Below, piece after piece: positions 18,815 to 29,404 of a DNA stretch of 64,000 bases (positions within the stretch are counted from its first letter, which is position 1; each line of letters starts with the position of its first letter). The position numbers were made by a program, and so were the translations under genes. Source of the stretch: Aegilops tauschii subsp. strangulata. Taxonomy: Eukaryota; Streptophyta; Magnoliopsida; Poales; Poaceae. Location of the stretch: assembly GCF_002575655.3 (NCBI RefSeq), contig NC_053036.3, positions 650,339,387 to 650,403,386 of the forward strand, given 5' to 3'. The notes beneath the pieces are model-generated. The model was not told where the DNA came from, made no database searches, and was given only the letters and a program-made list of their open reading frames with translations.

Positions 18815-21052
18815 GAGCAACCCTAGCAGACCCCGCATCCGGCCCCGACCCGCAAAATAACCGCCAAAATGCGGGTCCGCGCGGAAAATCCCGCCCGAAC
18901 AGACCTCACAAAGCTGGCCGGTCCGCAAGAAAATTTAAGGCGCGCGGCAAAATCTTGGCCCTAACCCGCGAATACGTGGGTTTCCCCCTCGCCGCTGCGG
19001 TGCCCTGCATCACAGAGAAGCAGTTGGCGGGAGGGACATTTCAGCCCGCGCGCCTTTCCCCACCTCCTTCCGCCGCCGACCGCCTTTGCTTCCGCCCGTC
19101 CGCCACCGGCGATTCCGGCCAAATCTGCGGGCGGAATCGCGCCGCGGGGCCGTCCCCCATCCTCCAGCGCTGATACGCTGCACCGACCCCCCCCCCTCCC
19201 GGATCCGGCGAGAAGAGCCGCCCCTCGTCGCTATCGCCGCAGGGGATCGACCACCGTCGAGCCCGCCCCTCGTCGCCGCCCGGGATCACCCGCCGCATCC
19301 GCCGCCGGTTAGTGTTTGTTTTGTCATATTTGCGAGCGGTATGCATAGTTGATTGACGCGCCGGTATGCATGTAGATGGAATTGAGCCCGTGCGAGAAGT
19401 TCTTGCTCTCCGATTCGGACGACTCGGATGTTGAGACCATGCTTGCGACCTTTCGGCAGCAGACATTAGTGATGGCACTTGTCGTGAAGGAGCACGAAGA
19501 CGAGAACCGGAAGAGGCGGCGAGGATCGACCGTCGGGCGTCTTTGCATTCCTCGGAATCGCCATCTTGGGAACGAGATGTTGATGCAAGACTACTTCGCG
19601 GAGAATCCAACATATCCACCGCACCTCTTCCGGAGAAGGTACCGAATGCGCCGATCCCTCTTTGTGAAAATTGTTCAAGCTTGCGAGGCAAATTGCCGGT
19701 ATTTTACTCAAAGAAGAAATGTTGCGGGCTTAAAGGGATTTGGTGCATATCAAAAAAATCTCCGCAGCTATGCGGGTGATTGCATATGGCGTTTCGGTTG
19801 ACTATGCCGATGAGTACCTTCCCATTGGTGAAGATACTACAATGGAGTCAGTGCGTAGATTTGCAAAAGTGATCATCCGTGTCTTTGGTCCTGAGTATCT
19901 TCGGGCACCCAACGAGGATGACAAAAAGAAATTGATGGCATCTAATGAGAGGAGAGGTTGGCCTGGCATGCTAGGTAGCATTGATTGTATGCATTGGACT
20001 TGAAAAAAATTGTCCAAAGGCATGGCAAGGAATGTATTGTGGCAAGTCTCGTGATGCAACAATTGTGCTAGAGGCCGTAGCATCCGAGGATTTATGAATT
20101 TGGCATTGCTTCTTTGGTATGCCGGGCACTCTCAATGATATCAATGTTTTGCAACGGTCTCATTTGTTTGCTAGGCTTGCTGGTGGTGATGCTCCTGCTT
20201 GCAACTACACAATCAATGGGCATGAATACACAAAAGGGTACTATCTTGCAGATGGTATATACCCTCCTTGGTGCACCTTTGTCAAGAGTATCAAAGATCC
20301 CAAAACTAGAAAACATTGTGAATTTGCAAGGGTGTAAGAGGCAGCCCGAAAAGACATTGAAAGATCATTCGGTGTTTTGCAATCTAGGTTTGCCATTGTC
20401 CGTGGTCCTGCTCGTTTTTGGGATAAGAGAACCTTGAAAAATATCATGACATGTTGTGTTATCCTTCACAATATGATTCTTAAAGATGAGAGAGGAATGA
20501 ACTTGGAATTCTTCTACGACAATGTGAGTAGCCGTGTCAAACCAGCTAGAGACCCTAACCGCATTAGAGTTTTTCTTCAGACATACAAGGAGACTGAAAA
20601 TGCAAACACACACTTTCAACTTCAGGAGGATCTCATTGAGCACCATTGGCAAAGGGCTGGACAGTGACTTATTTTTGTATTCATTTGTATTTGTATTCAT
20701 CACAAGTTTTGTATTGCATTATTTAAGGTTGCTTCAGTGATTTAAATAATTATTTGTAATGTGGATGGTTGTTGTATTATGTTGGATTTGAATAATTATT
20801 TAGTTTGCTTCCGTTTGTTGTATTATGTTGGATTTGATATTTGCGGGCCGATGAGATGCGGGATGCAGTGGCGTAAGAGCAGACACCGCAAAGCCGACTC
20901 GTAAAAAAGCATATTCCGCGAATATACTTTTATACGGGTCCGTTCGGGGGTCTGCATCTGTGGCCGTCCTTGCCGGCCCGCAAAGGCCGTTTTTCACGAA
21001 CTGCAAACGCGTTTTGCGGGCCGGCGGGATGCGGGATCTGCTAGAGTTGCTC
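18815..21052 (+). mobile_element. PIF/Harbinger transposon, 2.24 kb, TTA duplication
   Basis: TTA lies on both sides (18812-18814 and 21053-21055). The ends are inverted: GAGCAACCCTAGCAGACC on the left and, in reverse complement, GAGCAACTCTAGCAGATC on the right, followed by 'cccgcatcc' in both. The paralogous empty site is at about 6981 in unit 2. It carries one transposase pseudogene and no ORF1 (Myb/SANT-like) gene, so it could not move on its own. Confidence 0.9.
19376..20667 (+). pseudogene. Harbinger (DDE_Tnp_4/HARBI1-like) transposase, broken
   Basis: The reading frame, about 430 codons with its breaks bridged, would be a normal-length Harbinger transposase. ATG at 19376 starts an acidic, Asp/Ser-rich N-terminus. 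The catalytic DDE regions are recognisable: G-S-I-D-C-M-H-W (about 19976-19997), A-D-G-I-Y-P-P-W (about 20250) and E-R-S-F-G-V-L-Q (about 20358). It is disabled by an extra A in the 19752-19758 run, a TGA with an extra A at 20001-20009, TGA at 20095-20097 in the L-W-I-W-H motif, and TAA at 20335-20337. It would cut and paste DNA at TWA targets in the nucleus if intact. Clearly dead. Confidence 0.88.
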
Positions 21053-21055
21053 TTA

Positions 21056-21759
21056 GGCATCTCCAACAAGGGCGCATATTCGGTCCTCGTATGGCTAAAC
21101 TCTGCGACTTTTACTCCAACCCACTAGAGTACTAGTAATAGCACTTGGATGCTTGTAAAAAACAAAATATAAACAATCACCTTAAAAAACCAAAAGTAAA
21201 CTAAAATGTCGTGCACAGTCAGCAGAAAAATGGAAAAAAAAATGAGATAATTCGTGACACAAGTTGGAGTAAAAATGTGAAAGATGTGCTAAATGGGATA
21301 AATACTATCACGGACGTGAAACTAAGAGGGGAAAAAAATGAAATTCACTCTCTTTACTTACCGTGGGGAAACTAGCTCTAGTAACTGATGAACCGTCCGT
21401 CCTTGAGATGCTAAATGTTGAATAATACTTGCGGGGAGTGGAACGTGGTGCTGCTTATGGTCGTGGGGCAAGAGGACATGGTTGGATGGGACGGGAGAAC
21501 CAAAAACTTTGGTCGTCCTCCACGCCTCCAAATCATATCCTCCACTGCAAATGTATCAAGCACAACATGGCTTACCAGACTCGTTGCATTTCAATTAAGT
21601 GCACCCTCTTCTTTTTACTCAATCATTTCACGCACCTCTGCTTTGCTTTGCGTCTGTTCTCGGTAAAATCTGCAGCCGTAAAACCCCACCTTTTCATTGA
21701 GAGCATGCATCTTCTTTAGTACTGCATCTTCTTTAGTTACTAGAGCACTGCATCTTCTT
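21056..21759. repeat. Macro-repeat unit 4, blocks C-tail, D and E
   Basis: From 21056 ('ggcatctccaacaagggcgc') the sequence continues that of unit 2 at 6982, directly across the Harbinger insertion. Block D at 21395-21425, E at 21600-21690. The tract 'actgcatcttctttag' is repeated two to three times at 21700-21757. The 'aacaatcaccttaaaa' at 21173 is the empty site for the Harbinger at 29405. Confidence 0.75.
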
Positions 21760-22264
21760 TACCAAACACGGAGTTTTTCAAAATTAACGTCGATGCAAGT
21801 TTTGTGGAGGCAATCAACGCCGCGAGTGTGGGTGTGGTTGACAGAAATCATATTGAAGAAGTAATCATTTCCTCTTGGGGTTATATTGGAGCCTGCTATA
21901 GCGTTGAAGAAGCGGAACTTAGAGCGACAATCTTTGGATTGTATATCGGTATCACCCTTCACAAACCCATCATTTTAGAAACTGACTATTCTTTTGTGGC
22001 TGGTGTTCTAGAAAATGACAGGTTTGACAGATCTACCCTTGTTGACCTAAAGAAGGAAGCATTCGGTATTTCTAAGATGCGCGCGAATGTGAAGATCTCC
22101 AAGATTAGCAGGAAAGTTAATAAGGTGGCGCACGAGATAGTTAAGTTTAGTTTTAATAATATGTCTGACGGTGTTCTTATTAATAGCGTTCCGGCCTGTG
22201 TGGCAAATGTTGTAATGAATGATTGTATTAACATTCTAAGTTAATTAATATATGGGTGGGGTTT
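21760..22264 (+). pseudogene. LINE ORF2 RNase H-like C-terminal remnant
   Basis: The frame reads F-K-I-N-V-D-A-S-F, then G-V-V-D-R-N and E-A-E-L-R-A, as in the RNase H-like domain (RVT_3 type) at the end of plant LINE ORF2 proteins, and stops at 22242-22244. It is followed by 'gggtttttc' and eight A at 22270-22277. No RT part is present: it is a 5'-truncated insertion. It interrupts block E; unit 2 near 7630-7650 shows the continuous sequence. Target duplication not clear. Confidence 0.7.
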
Positions 22265-23276
22265 TTCAAAAAAAAGGCTATTATTATCCCGCTAAATTTT
22301 ATCCGCTTTACGTCTGTTATTCGGGTCATTCTCGGAGCTCCTCTATTTTACACGTGACTGGGTCTCTCTCTTTTTTGGCATTTCGGCCACTTCTTCTGTG
22401 CTTCTTCTCTTTTTTTAGCTTTTTTTATGCATGCATGCTTGCTTGATTCTTCTTCCTTTTTTCTTTGGAAGGAGGGGTAGCCACTACGACTACATGAGAG
22501 TAGGAGATGGATCATCGATAACCCAAACCATCCCTGGTACTAGTAGAGAAAAAACGCATGCAAGAATGCCTTTCATCAATCAAGAAAGAAAAAGGGCAGG
22601 CTGATTATGAGCTGCTCGTCTGAAAAAATGGAATGGAAAGGAAAGGGGAAAAGAGGCAGAAAAGTAAGAAAGCCGTCCATCTCATCATGCATCTCCACAT
22701 CCACGAGCATGATCCATCCTCACGTGCCCCGCCCGAGAGAGCATGCATGCACAGTGAGCCATGCATTCTTTACACACTCACTTGTTCAGGTTTGTTGGGA
22801 GGGCTAGCTGCAGTGCAGAAGGCAGTGCAAGTGCAGCAGCACGACGAGGCCAGATGGCTGGCTGGCTCGCACCAAACCTGCCGTGGCAGGTAGCAACGCA
22901 CGGATTTGCTTGGATCTTTGTCATATGCTGCTGCTGCTGCATCTCTTGCTTGAGATACAATAGGAAATCTTGAGAGTTGAGATACAGCACCGAATAACCA
23001 GTGGCAGCAGCCACTACGTACACACACGTGGGTGAGTGAGTGAGTACTAGCTGTGCTCTGCACTACACTAGATACTGAGTGAACTCACTGGAGCGAGCGA
23101 GGGCCTGCTTTGCTTTAAGGTCGTACTCAATCTTTCTGCTTGTTGGTAAGAGGAGGAAGAAGTATATATTGCCTGCATTGCATGGAGTATATATTGCTTT
23201 AAGGCCCTCCCATCATCCTATACATGTGTGTAAGTATGGTGTGCCGCAGCGGCAGGGAACAATCCCTCTCCCTTTA
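22265..23276. repeat. Macro-repeat unit 5, blocks E-tail, G, H and B'
   Basis: 22510-22600 is the uninterrupted version of the LINE target at 8720/12112. G at 22688, H at 22858, B' ('tggtgtgccgcagcggcagg', 23238) matches 39395 and 44225. CTG repeats at 22927-22942. Non-coding. Confidence 0.75.
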
Positions 23277-24660
23277 GAGGATCTACAGCCGGGCTTCCCA
23301 AACCCTCCTCAAACGCCCGGGCGGCCCGCCCGGTCACTGACCGGTCATGATTTTTTTACCCAGACGGACACCTCAAATGGGCCTCAAACGCCCGGGCTGA
23401 CTGGCACCCTTCATATCTAGCCCAAATTTTGGCGGATATGGGGTGACCTGGGCATGTCTGGACACGTCCACCTGACAAGCCCGGTCCACCACCGACCCCA
23501 TGGCTGTCCCACAAAAAAAACCATCCGGCTCATCGCTCCGAAACCCTAAATCACTAACTCTCATATCTCGCTCCGTCCTCTCCTCTCCCCGCACCGATTC
23601 CGGTCAAATCCGCCACAATGTCAAGCTCTGGCAGCCGCTCTGACTCCGAGCTGGATCCGGACTATGAGCTTGCCCTCCGCATCACCTTGGAGCAGTCTGC
23701 AGCCTCGCCGTAGATGCAGCTTCCCCAACGGCGTAGCTCTGACGCCGGCGCTGGCCCCTCCCGACCCGTGCGCAGCTTCGACAGGCGGCTTGCGCAATCC
23801 GCGCCTCCCCTAGCCATCCCCTGCTCCCCCACGTGGGCAGTGGTGGGTGCTTGTGCCCGCCCCGCCGGCCCGGATGCGCACAGCGGAATCAGAGGGGCGT
23901 GCCGCCCGCCGCGAGCAGCGGCGGCAAAGGGAGAGGAGGGAGGCGGAGCAGTCCGTGCGCCGCCGGCGCGGGATGGAGGCCCAACCCGACAAGGACGCGT
24001 GGCTCCTCGAATGGGTCTACCACCGGTCGCTTACGACCGCGGAGATAGACGCTCGGTGGCTCTGCCGGAAGAATGCCAAGGCGCTCCGGATTGCCATGGA
24101 GCAGTCCAAGCGCGAGGCGGGAGGCAGCGGCGGAGGCGGCTCGGCTCGCAAAGCTCAAGCGGCAACAAGACAGGGAGGTCCAGCGGCTAAAAGGGCTCAT
24201 CATCCTCTCTGACACCTCCGACGATGACGACGAACACGGCTCCTCGTCGGACCTCTCGAAGATCCGCCACCAGCCGCCGATGCCTATAGCTGCGCCGGCG
24301 ACCGGAAGGGCAAAGGGCCGGCGAGGAAGTGGTGAATCTCCGCCATCTCCGTCTTCAATTTCAAGTTTTTAGTAATCTACTTTAAATTTGTCCGTCATTT
24401 ATGTGAATTATGTGAACTGTGGCAATCTTTTGGACATCCGTCGGTGATCTTCTGGTGAACGGAATGTGCATTTCTCTGTTGGATTCTATGTTTGTGTGAT
24501 GATCTACGTTGCATGCTAGTATGGATATGAGGGACCGGATATGAGATACACGGATGTGGATGACAGGATTGAGGGGTGCCCGGTCAGTGCCCGCGGACGC
24601 ATCGAGCACGTCCGCGGGCATTTGAGGGACCAGATTTGCCAAGTCCGGCTTTAGATGCTC
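23277..24660 (+). mobile_element. Non-autonomous Harbinger element, 1.38 kb, TTA duplication
   Basis: TTA at 23274-23276 and 24661-24663. Ends GAGGATCTACAGCCGGGC and, in reverse complement, GAGCATCTAAAGCCGGAC. Blocks B' near 39449 and 44268 read CCCTTTACGCAA without interruption, so the empty site is present twice. It contains no transposase. Confidence 0.85.
23618..24372 (+). pseudogene. Element-borne ORF remnant, Ser/Asp then Arg-rich
   Basis: ATG at 23618 starts M-S-S-S-G-S-R-S-D-S-E-L-D and reaches a TAG after about 31 codons. Further coding-like stretches lie in other frames: an arginine-rich helix with W-L-L-E-W-V-Y-H-R-S (about 24000), then an acidic S-D-T-S-D-D-D-D-E segment near 24212. 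They look like pieces of an ORF1-type or captured protein, with several frame changes. Function unknown. Confidence 0.4.
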
Positions 24661-24795
24661 TTACGTAACGCAAGCAAAAGCAAAGCATTTGGGTTTGGCC
24701 ATCCCCAATGCCAATGAAGGAAAGGAAAGCAGATAGATACAGACTCGTTGCTGCTTCAGCTGCTAATAAAAAACAACTTATTATTTACGAAACTG
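24661..24795. repeat. Macro-repeat unit 5, block B' continued
   Basis: Resumes B' after the Harbinger element ('gcaagcaaaagcaaagcatt'), as at 39450 and 44270. Confidence 0.7.
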
Positions 24796-25040
24796 CTCTT
24801 TTTTATCCCGAGTTCACATGCTCTCTAATCTAAAGTAAAATTCAAGATAAAGAATAAAATCACAAAATTCTCTATTTTTTGCAATAAACATTGTTGAATG
24901 TTTTAAATGCTTGCAATTGTTTGTGGTGAAATAATATTCATGGAGGTTTGGACCCAAAAAAAGATGCTCCAAAATGTTTCCAACAAAAGACATCTCATAC
25001 AAAATCTCATTAATATGATGAAGGCTATATATACCACGTC
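24796..25040. mobile_element. Fragment of fold-back MITE family
   Basis: 'aaacattgttgaatgtttta' and 'ttcatggaggtttggac' match 44705-44775; 'gagttcacatgctctc' resembles the MITE end. Only about one arm is present. Confidence 0.5.
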
Positions 25041-25621
25041 TAATGCAACCTGCAAAATCAAGTTAGACGTCCTTTAATAGGTTTATGCAAAAAATATATG
25101 TTACGTGGCTTCTAGGGTTTCAAACCAAACCGAAGCTACCTACGTTCATCATCAAGTATGATTATTTAAGTTACTAGATTAACTGTGCGAGGTGTATGAA
25201 ACGAGAGACTTAACTAAAAGTCCGCTCTCCCATACTAAACTTAGTCATACGCATGACCTCATGTAGATTAAACTTACATGCCCTTTAGTTTGCCGGAATT
25301 ATCCATCTTGACTAAAGTGTAATCCAAATAATTTAAGCACCTCTTTGATCTGAAACCATCATACTAAGAGCAACATAGAAGGATCGCGGATTGCCAGAAC
25401 TTTGTAAAATGTTGCACCATGCCATCAAGATCAAAAAATTGTAAATTCAAGGGAAGCAACACAAACCATCAAGTAAAAGATTGCATCTACTACAACAGAT
25501 ATTATCTTCTATTCGCATAAAACTTCCATTAAATAATAGATCACATCTACTACTGGAAAATGTTTGTGCAGTACTCACACAAAAAACTATGTTCTAGATC
25601 GTAACCTGCTCATCATGCTAA
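25041..25621. other. Unclassified AT-rich DNA, no gene
   Basis: Contains 'ttctagggtttcaaaccaaa' and similar phrases, but no ORF, terminal repeat or coding similarity I can name. It may be internal sequence left beside the solo LTR. Confidence 0.4.
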
Positions 25622-27323
25622 TGTTGGGAATCGTAGTACAAAACAAAAAATTGTCCTATGAAACTAAACCAGGACCACTATGAAGATACACATACAAGGT
25701 TAGGTCTGGTCTTTACCAAAAATGAGTTGCAGCAGAACAGTTGATGAAGATCGTGTTCTTGAAGTCCCACGAACAGATCCCTCAAACAAGAACCGAACAT
25801 ACGGCCCCTCTGTGGATTGCATATATATGACACCAAAGATCTGATAGAGCTTCGCCGTTCGGAGCTAGGCAATGCTGGAGTAGAGGGAGAGGGAGGAGCT
25901 TCCCTTCGGCAGAGCTATGGTGGAGAACTAGAGGGAAAGGGGGCTTCCGAAACACGTGGGAGAACATGTGCGTTCAATAGGGGGCGCCCCCAAGGGTATA
26001 TATAGGTGGAGGAGGAGTGCCTTGGAGGAGGGGCTCCCACCTAGGGGTGGCGCCCCACCCCTTCAACCCCAACCGCACCCCCAAGGCTAGTAGGGGCACC
26101 TATATGGGCCTTTAGGCCCATGCAATAAACCCCTTAATAGGCTTAGCCTATACATGCAACCCATGGAGCCTATAATAATTCTAGGGGCGCCTAGTAAATA
26201 CTAGAGCCCCCCTATATTATTATCAAGTCCTCCACAAACTTTTACACCTAATTGGTTTTACCTAGTTTTCTTTGAAACGCTTCCGGTTTTCCCGTAACAC
26301 TTCCGGTTCTCTCTCAAAAACAATTTTGTTACCTCCAAAACTTTTCTGGTGATATTCTCCAATATTCCTAACTCATTTACTACTCAACAGATCAAAGGTT
26401 CTTCAGTGTGTGACTCTGCAGGTTTGGCGAAATTTAGACATGAACGAAATACCTTTCGATCAATGATCAATTGCGGAATCATGGACATCCATATTGACCC
26501 TTCACTCACATGAATGTTTATTGAGTAAACCTGTAGCTACATGTCCTCTTCCTTTTGCTTCGCGGTACTTTACAAAAACTGGGGTGAGATATATCAGTAT
26601 ACCTGTGAGTCAAACACATGATCACTATACCAGTCTCCTCGTTAATAGTTTCATTCTCTTTTCTCATTCTCGGGTTCCAGCATCCCCGTGATAACGTGAG
26701 GTTGTCTATGGACATATGATGATGGATGTCATCATACCAAGATGGACCTAAGAATATCTCTCCATCGCCGGAGAAGCAATATCCCAGTCTCTAGCTATCT
26801 AGTCACTTATCATACGTTTCTGATGAACTTGTAAGTTGCGATTATGATCACCTTGTTACGGTTGACGTTAGAACAACCCCAAAGTGCATCGTGCATCGTC
26901 CGGTATGGGGTAACTCGATACACTCATAGTCTTAAGGAATTGTGCATATCTTAACTTCCAGTGTTATTTATTATAGACTTGTTACGATTCATCTCTTAGT
27001 AGAAATATACAATTTGGGTCAATTCAACACGAGTGTTGTACCAATCGTGCACTCAATGTTGTCGCGATCATCGTTACACTTAATTATGCCCATGATGAGG
27101 AAAACAGAACCATCATGCAACAGTTGAGCTAGTCCTAGAGGCAAGACTAGGAATCTGGTTTTACCGTTTATAACTCTACACATGCACACGAGTTTTCCTC
27201 TGAACCTCTTGTTATCACATATTCGAGAACCATAGGAGTAGTATCATAGGACATAAATATTAATTATAAACTTGGAAATAAATAATACTCAAATATCATT
27301 GCCTCTAGGGCATGTTTCCAACA
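25622..27323 (-). mobile_element. Copia-type solo LTR, 1.7 kb
   Basis: Read on the minus strand, the segment starts TGTTGGAAACATGCCCTAGA and ends CGATTCCCAACA, i.e. TG...CA with a TGTTGG/CCAACA inverted repeat, which resembles Angela/BARE-group LTRs of Triticeae. No internal gag-pol domain lies on either side, so it is a solo LTR. The 5-bp flanks (GCTAA left, CCCCT right) do not match, so no target duplication is visible. Only the promoter region described next is recognisable inside. Confidence 0.7.
25997..26004 (-). promoter_or_regulatory. TATA box of the solo LTR
   Basis: CCTATATATACCC on the minus strand lies within the LTR with GC-rich DNA on both sides, as expected for an LTR promoter that would fire leftwards. 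Activity is not shown. Confidence 0.45.
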
Positions 27324-28430
27324 CCCCTAACAAGCTTTCCCAAGACCCCAAAGAAGATCGTGCTTAGCGCACCTACATTGTTTTCCTCTTGCCAACAACA
27401 TATGTCAACCCCATGAGCCGAAGGGCACATCATCAGTCGCATGAGAACTTCCTAGAAAGCATCCTCATGAAGTCCGGTTAGATGTGTCTATGGTGTGCTT
27501 GTACTTGATAGTCTTCCACTGGTTCGCCACCTGGCTCACTAACGCAGAGCGTGCTCGTACTGGACAATGTTCCACTGGTTCGCCGCCCGACTCACTAAAG
27601 CCGAGCTTCGGTGGTCGCGAAGCTACCGGGCTTCCTGTGTGTGCTCCCACGCGGCAAGGATGAGCTCCACACCACTCCCACATTGTTGTTCCTCCGGCTC
27701 GACAGTGGAGGTACATGTAGTTCTAAGGGGGGCGCTCCCCCCCCCCCCCCCCAACTTATCGTAGCACTCACAACCTCAACAATTGAGGTTGGGCAGATAG
27801 AACCTACCACCGCAACACTAGCAAGTTTCTAGCTAACATTAGTATAATAGGAAATCTATGTCTAGCTCAAATAAATTTGAATTCAAAATTCATTTAAAAT
27901 TTTAAACGGCATTATTTTAGTATTCGTGGTAATCGCGTTTATCGTCCCCCTGGTATTTTGTTGGATTCAAGTAGCCAAAACCTTGGCAACGATTCGAGCA
28001 TAGGTCTAGCTCAAATATCCTTCATATCTATGGGATGGAGGAGGCGGTTCGACATGGACCCATCGCACGGAGTCGTCCACCGTGTGCAACGATGCGCAGT
28101 GGATGCTCACGGTGGACGCCAGCTTGGTGGAGCACGGACCTACTATCGTGGCCTGGGAAGACACTTCTGTAATCCAAACTCAGAGGGTCATATGTATCCT
28201 GTCTTCTACACGGACGAGAAAGACCAGGACACCTGCCACGGCGTCAGGGACATAACTGCCAAGATGGTGATCTAGAAGGCCATTTCGGAGTTGCTGATCA
28301 AGGATGAGGTCTGTGGCGGAAAAACATATTTGACGCGCATTGCATCAAACTGCCGGCGCTTCGCACATGTGAGCGGTCAGCCCATTTGTGTAGATAGTGT
28401 AGGTACTACCCAGACCGGTTTTTGTTTCTT
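27324..28430. other. Unclassified DNA with a 56-bp tandem duplication and poly-C
   Basis: The TTCCACTGGTTCGCC motif occurs at 27514 and 27570 inside two diverged 56-bp tandem copies. A 16-bp C run sits at 27737-27752. About 27958-28275 is open for 105 codons but has no recognisable domain. No transposon ends seen. Confidence 0.4.
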
Positions 28431-28925
28431 TTACCGGATTTTGTATTTTTTTTCTTTTGTTTTTTGTCTTTCTTTTTCTGTTTCTTTTCCTTTTTTGTTT
28501 TTACGTTTGTTTTCTATCTTCAAGTTTATTTTCCTTTTTCAAATTTTCAAAAAATGTTTGCATTTCCAATTTTTTCATAAATTCAGAAAAACATACTTTT
28601 TAAAAAAATGTTTGGGAATTTCAGATGTTTTTGAATTGTTCAAAATGTAAAAACATGTTCCCGTTACCATTTTTTTCACAGTCTAAAAAAATGTTCGCAT
28701 TTTTGAAAAATGTTCAGAGATTTCAAAAAAGGTCTCTGCTTTTAAAAATAGTTTAGGATTCTAAAAAAATAATATCAGATTTTGTTCACGAATTAAGAAT
28801 TGCATTTTTTTTAGAAAAATGTCTGAGACTTCCAAAAAATGTTGGTGTGAAATTTGCCTCATACATTAATTAAGAAGAAAATAGAGTTTGTGTTACAAGT
28901 CCCAAACTACCGTACCGTGGCAGAT
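28431..28925. repeat. AT-rich low-complexity tract
   Basis: T-rich, then iterated AAAATGTTC/AATTTTC motifs, like the middle of the element at 5423-6216. No gene. Confidence 0.5.
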
Positions 28926-29404
28926 TTGTTGAGCAGGTTGATGAGTTTTGTTGCCACACGCACACAAAGACACTGCTGTTGCTGCTAAAGAGCAAAAGGG
29001 TATGGCAGAAGCAAAGCACCGCGGTAGAGTGGCCATGCGTGCGTCTTGTGTGTGAGCGCGCGTGAAATTAACAAAGGGTTCTTCCCCTTTTTTACAGGCT
29101 ATTTGTACGAGTTACCTTTGCTCTGTGCATAACGAGTACTGCACTGCACTGCACTTGACAAGCTCTCCAATTACTGCCCAGTAGTGCAACTGTTACTCAA
29201 TAGTGCAGTATCTCATCCCTCAGAGATAATTACTACTGGTAACTTAACTCGATCCAACCATCCTGTGGCTACCTACCTGGCTCCAACTCAGATTCATTTG
29301 TTCAGGGAGGCCCCATCCATCGTTAAGGCACTGTTGCCGGCTGCTAGTAGTGGTACACACCTAGAGCTCCATGGCACATGGATGCTGATGATAACAATCA
29401 CTTA
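28926..29404. repeat. Macro-repeat unit 5, block I
   Basis: Matches 12690-12990 ('ttgccacacgcacacaaaga', 'cactgcacttgacaagct', 'gttgccggctgctagt'). Ends at the TTA (29402-29404) used by the next element. Confidence 0.75.

Noticed and set aside
19041..19691. Minus-strand ORF of 216 codons in the Harbinger element
   Set aside because: It lies opposite the element's GC-rich leader and the start of the transposase; no motif supports it.
27958..28275. A possible 105-codon gene
   Set aside because: No domain or codon pattern supports it, and it lies within unclassified repeat-rich DNA.
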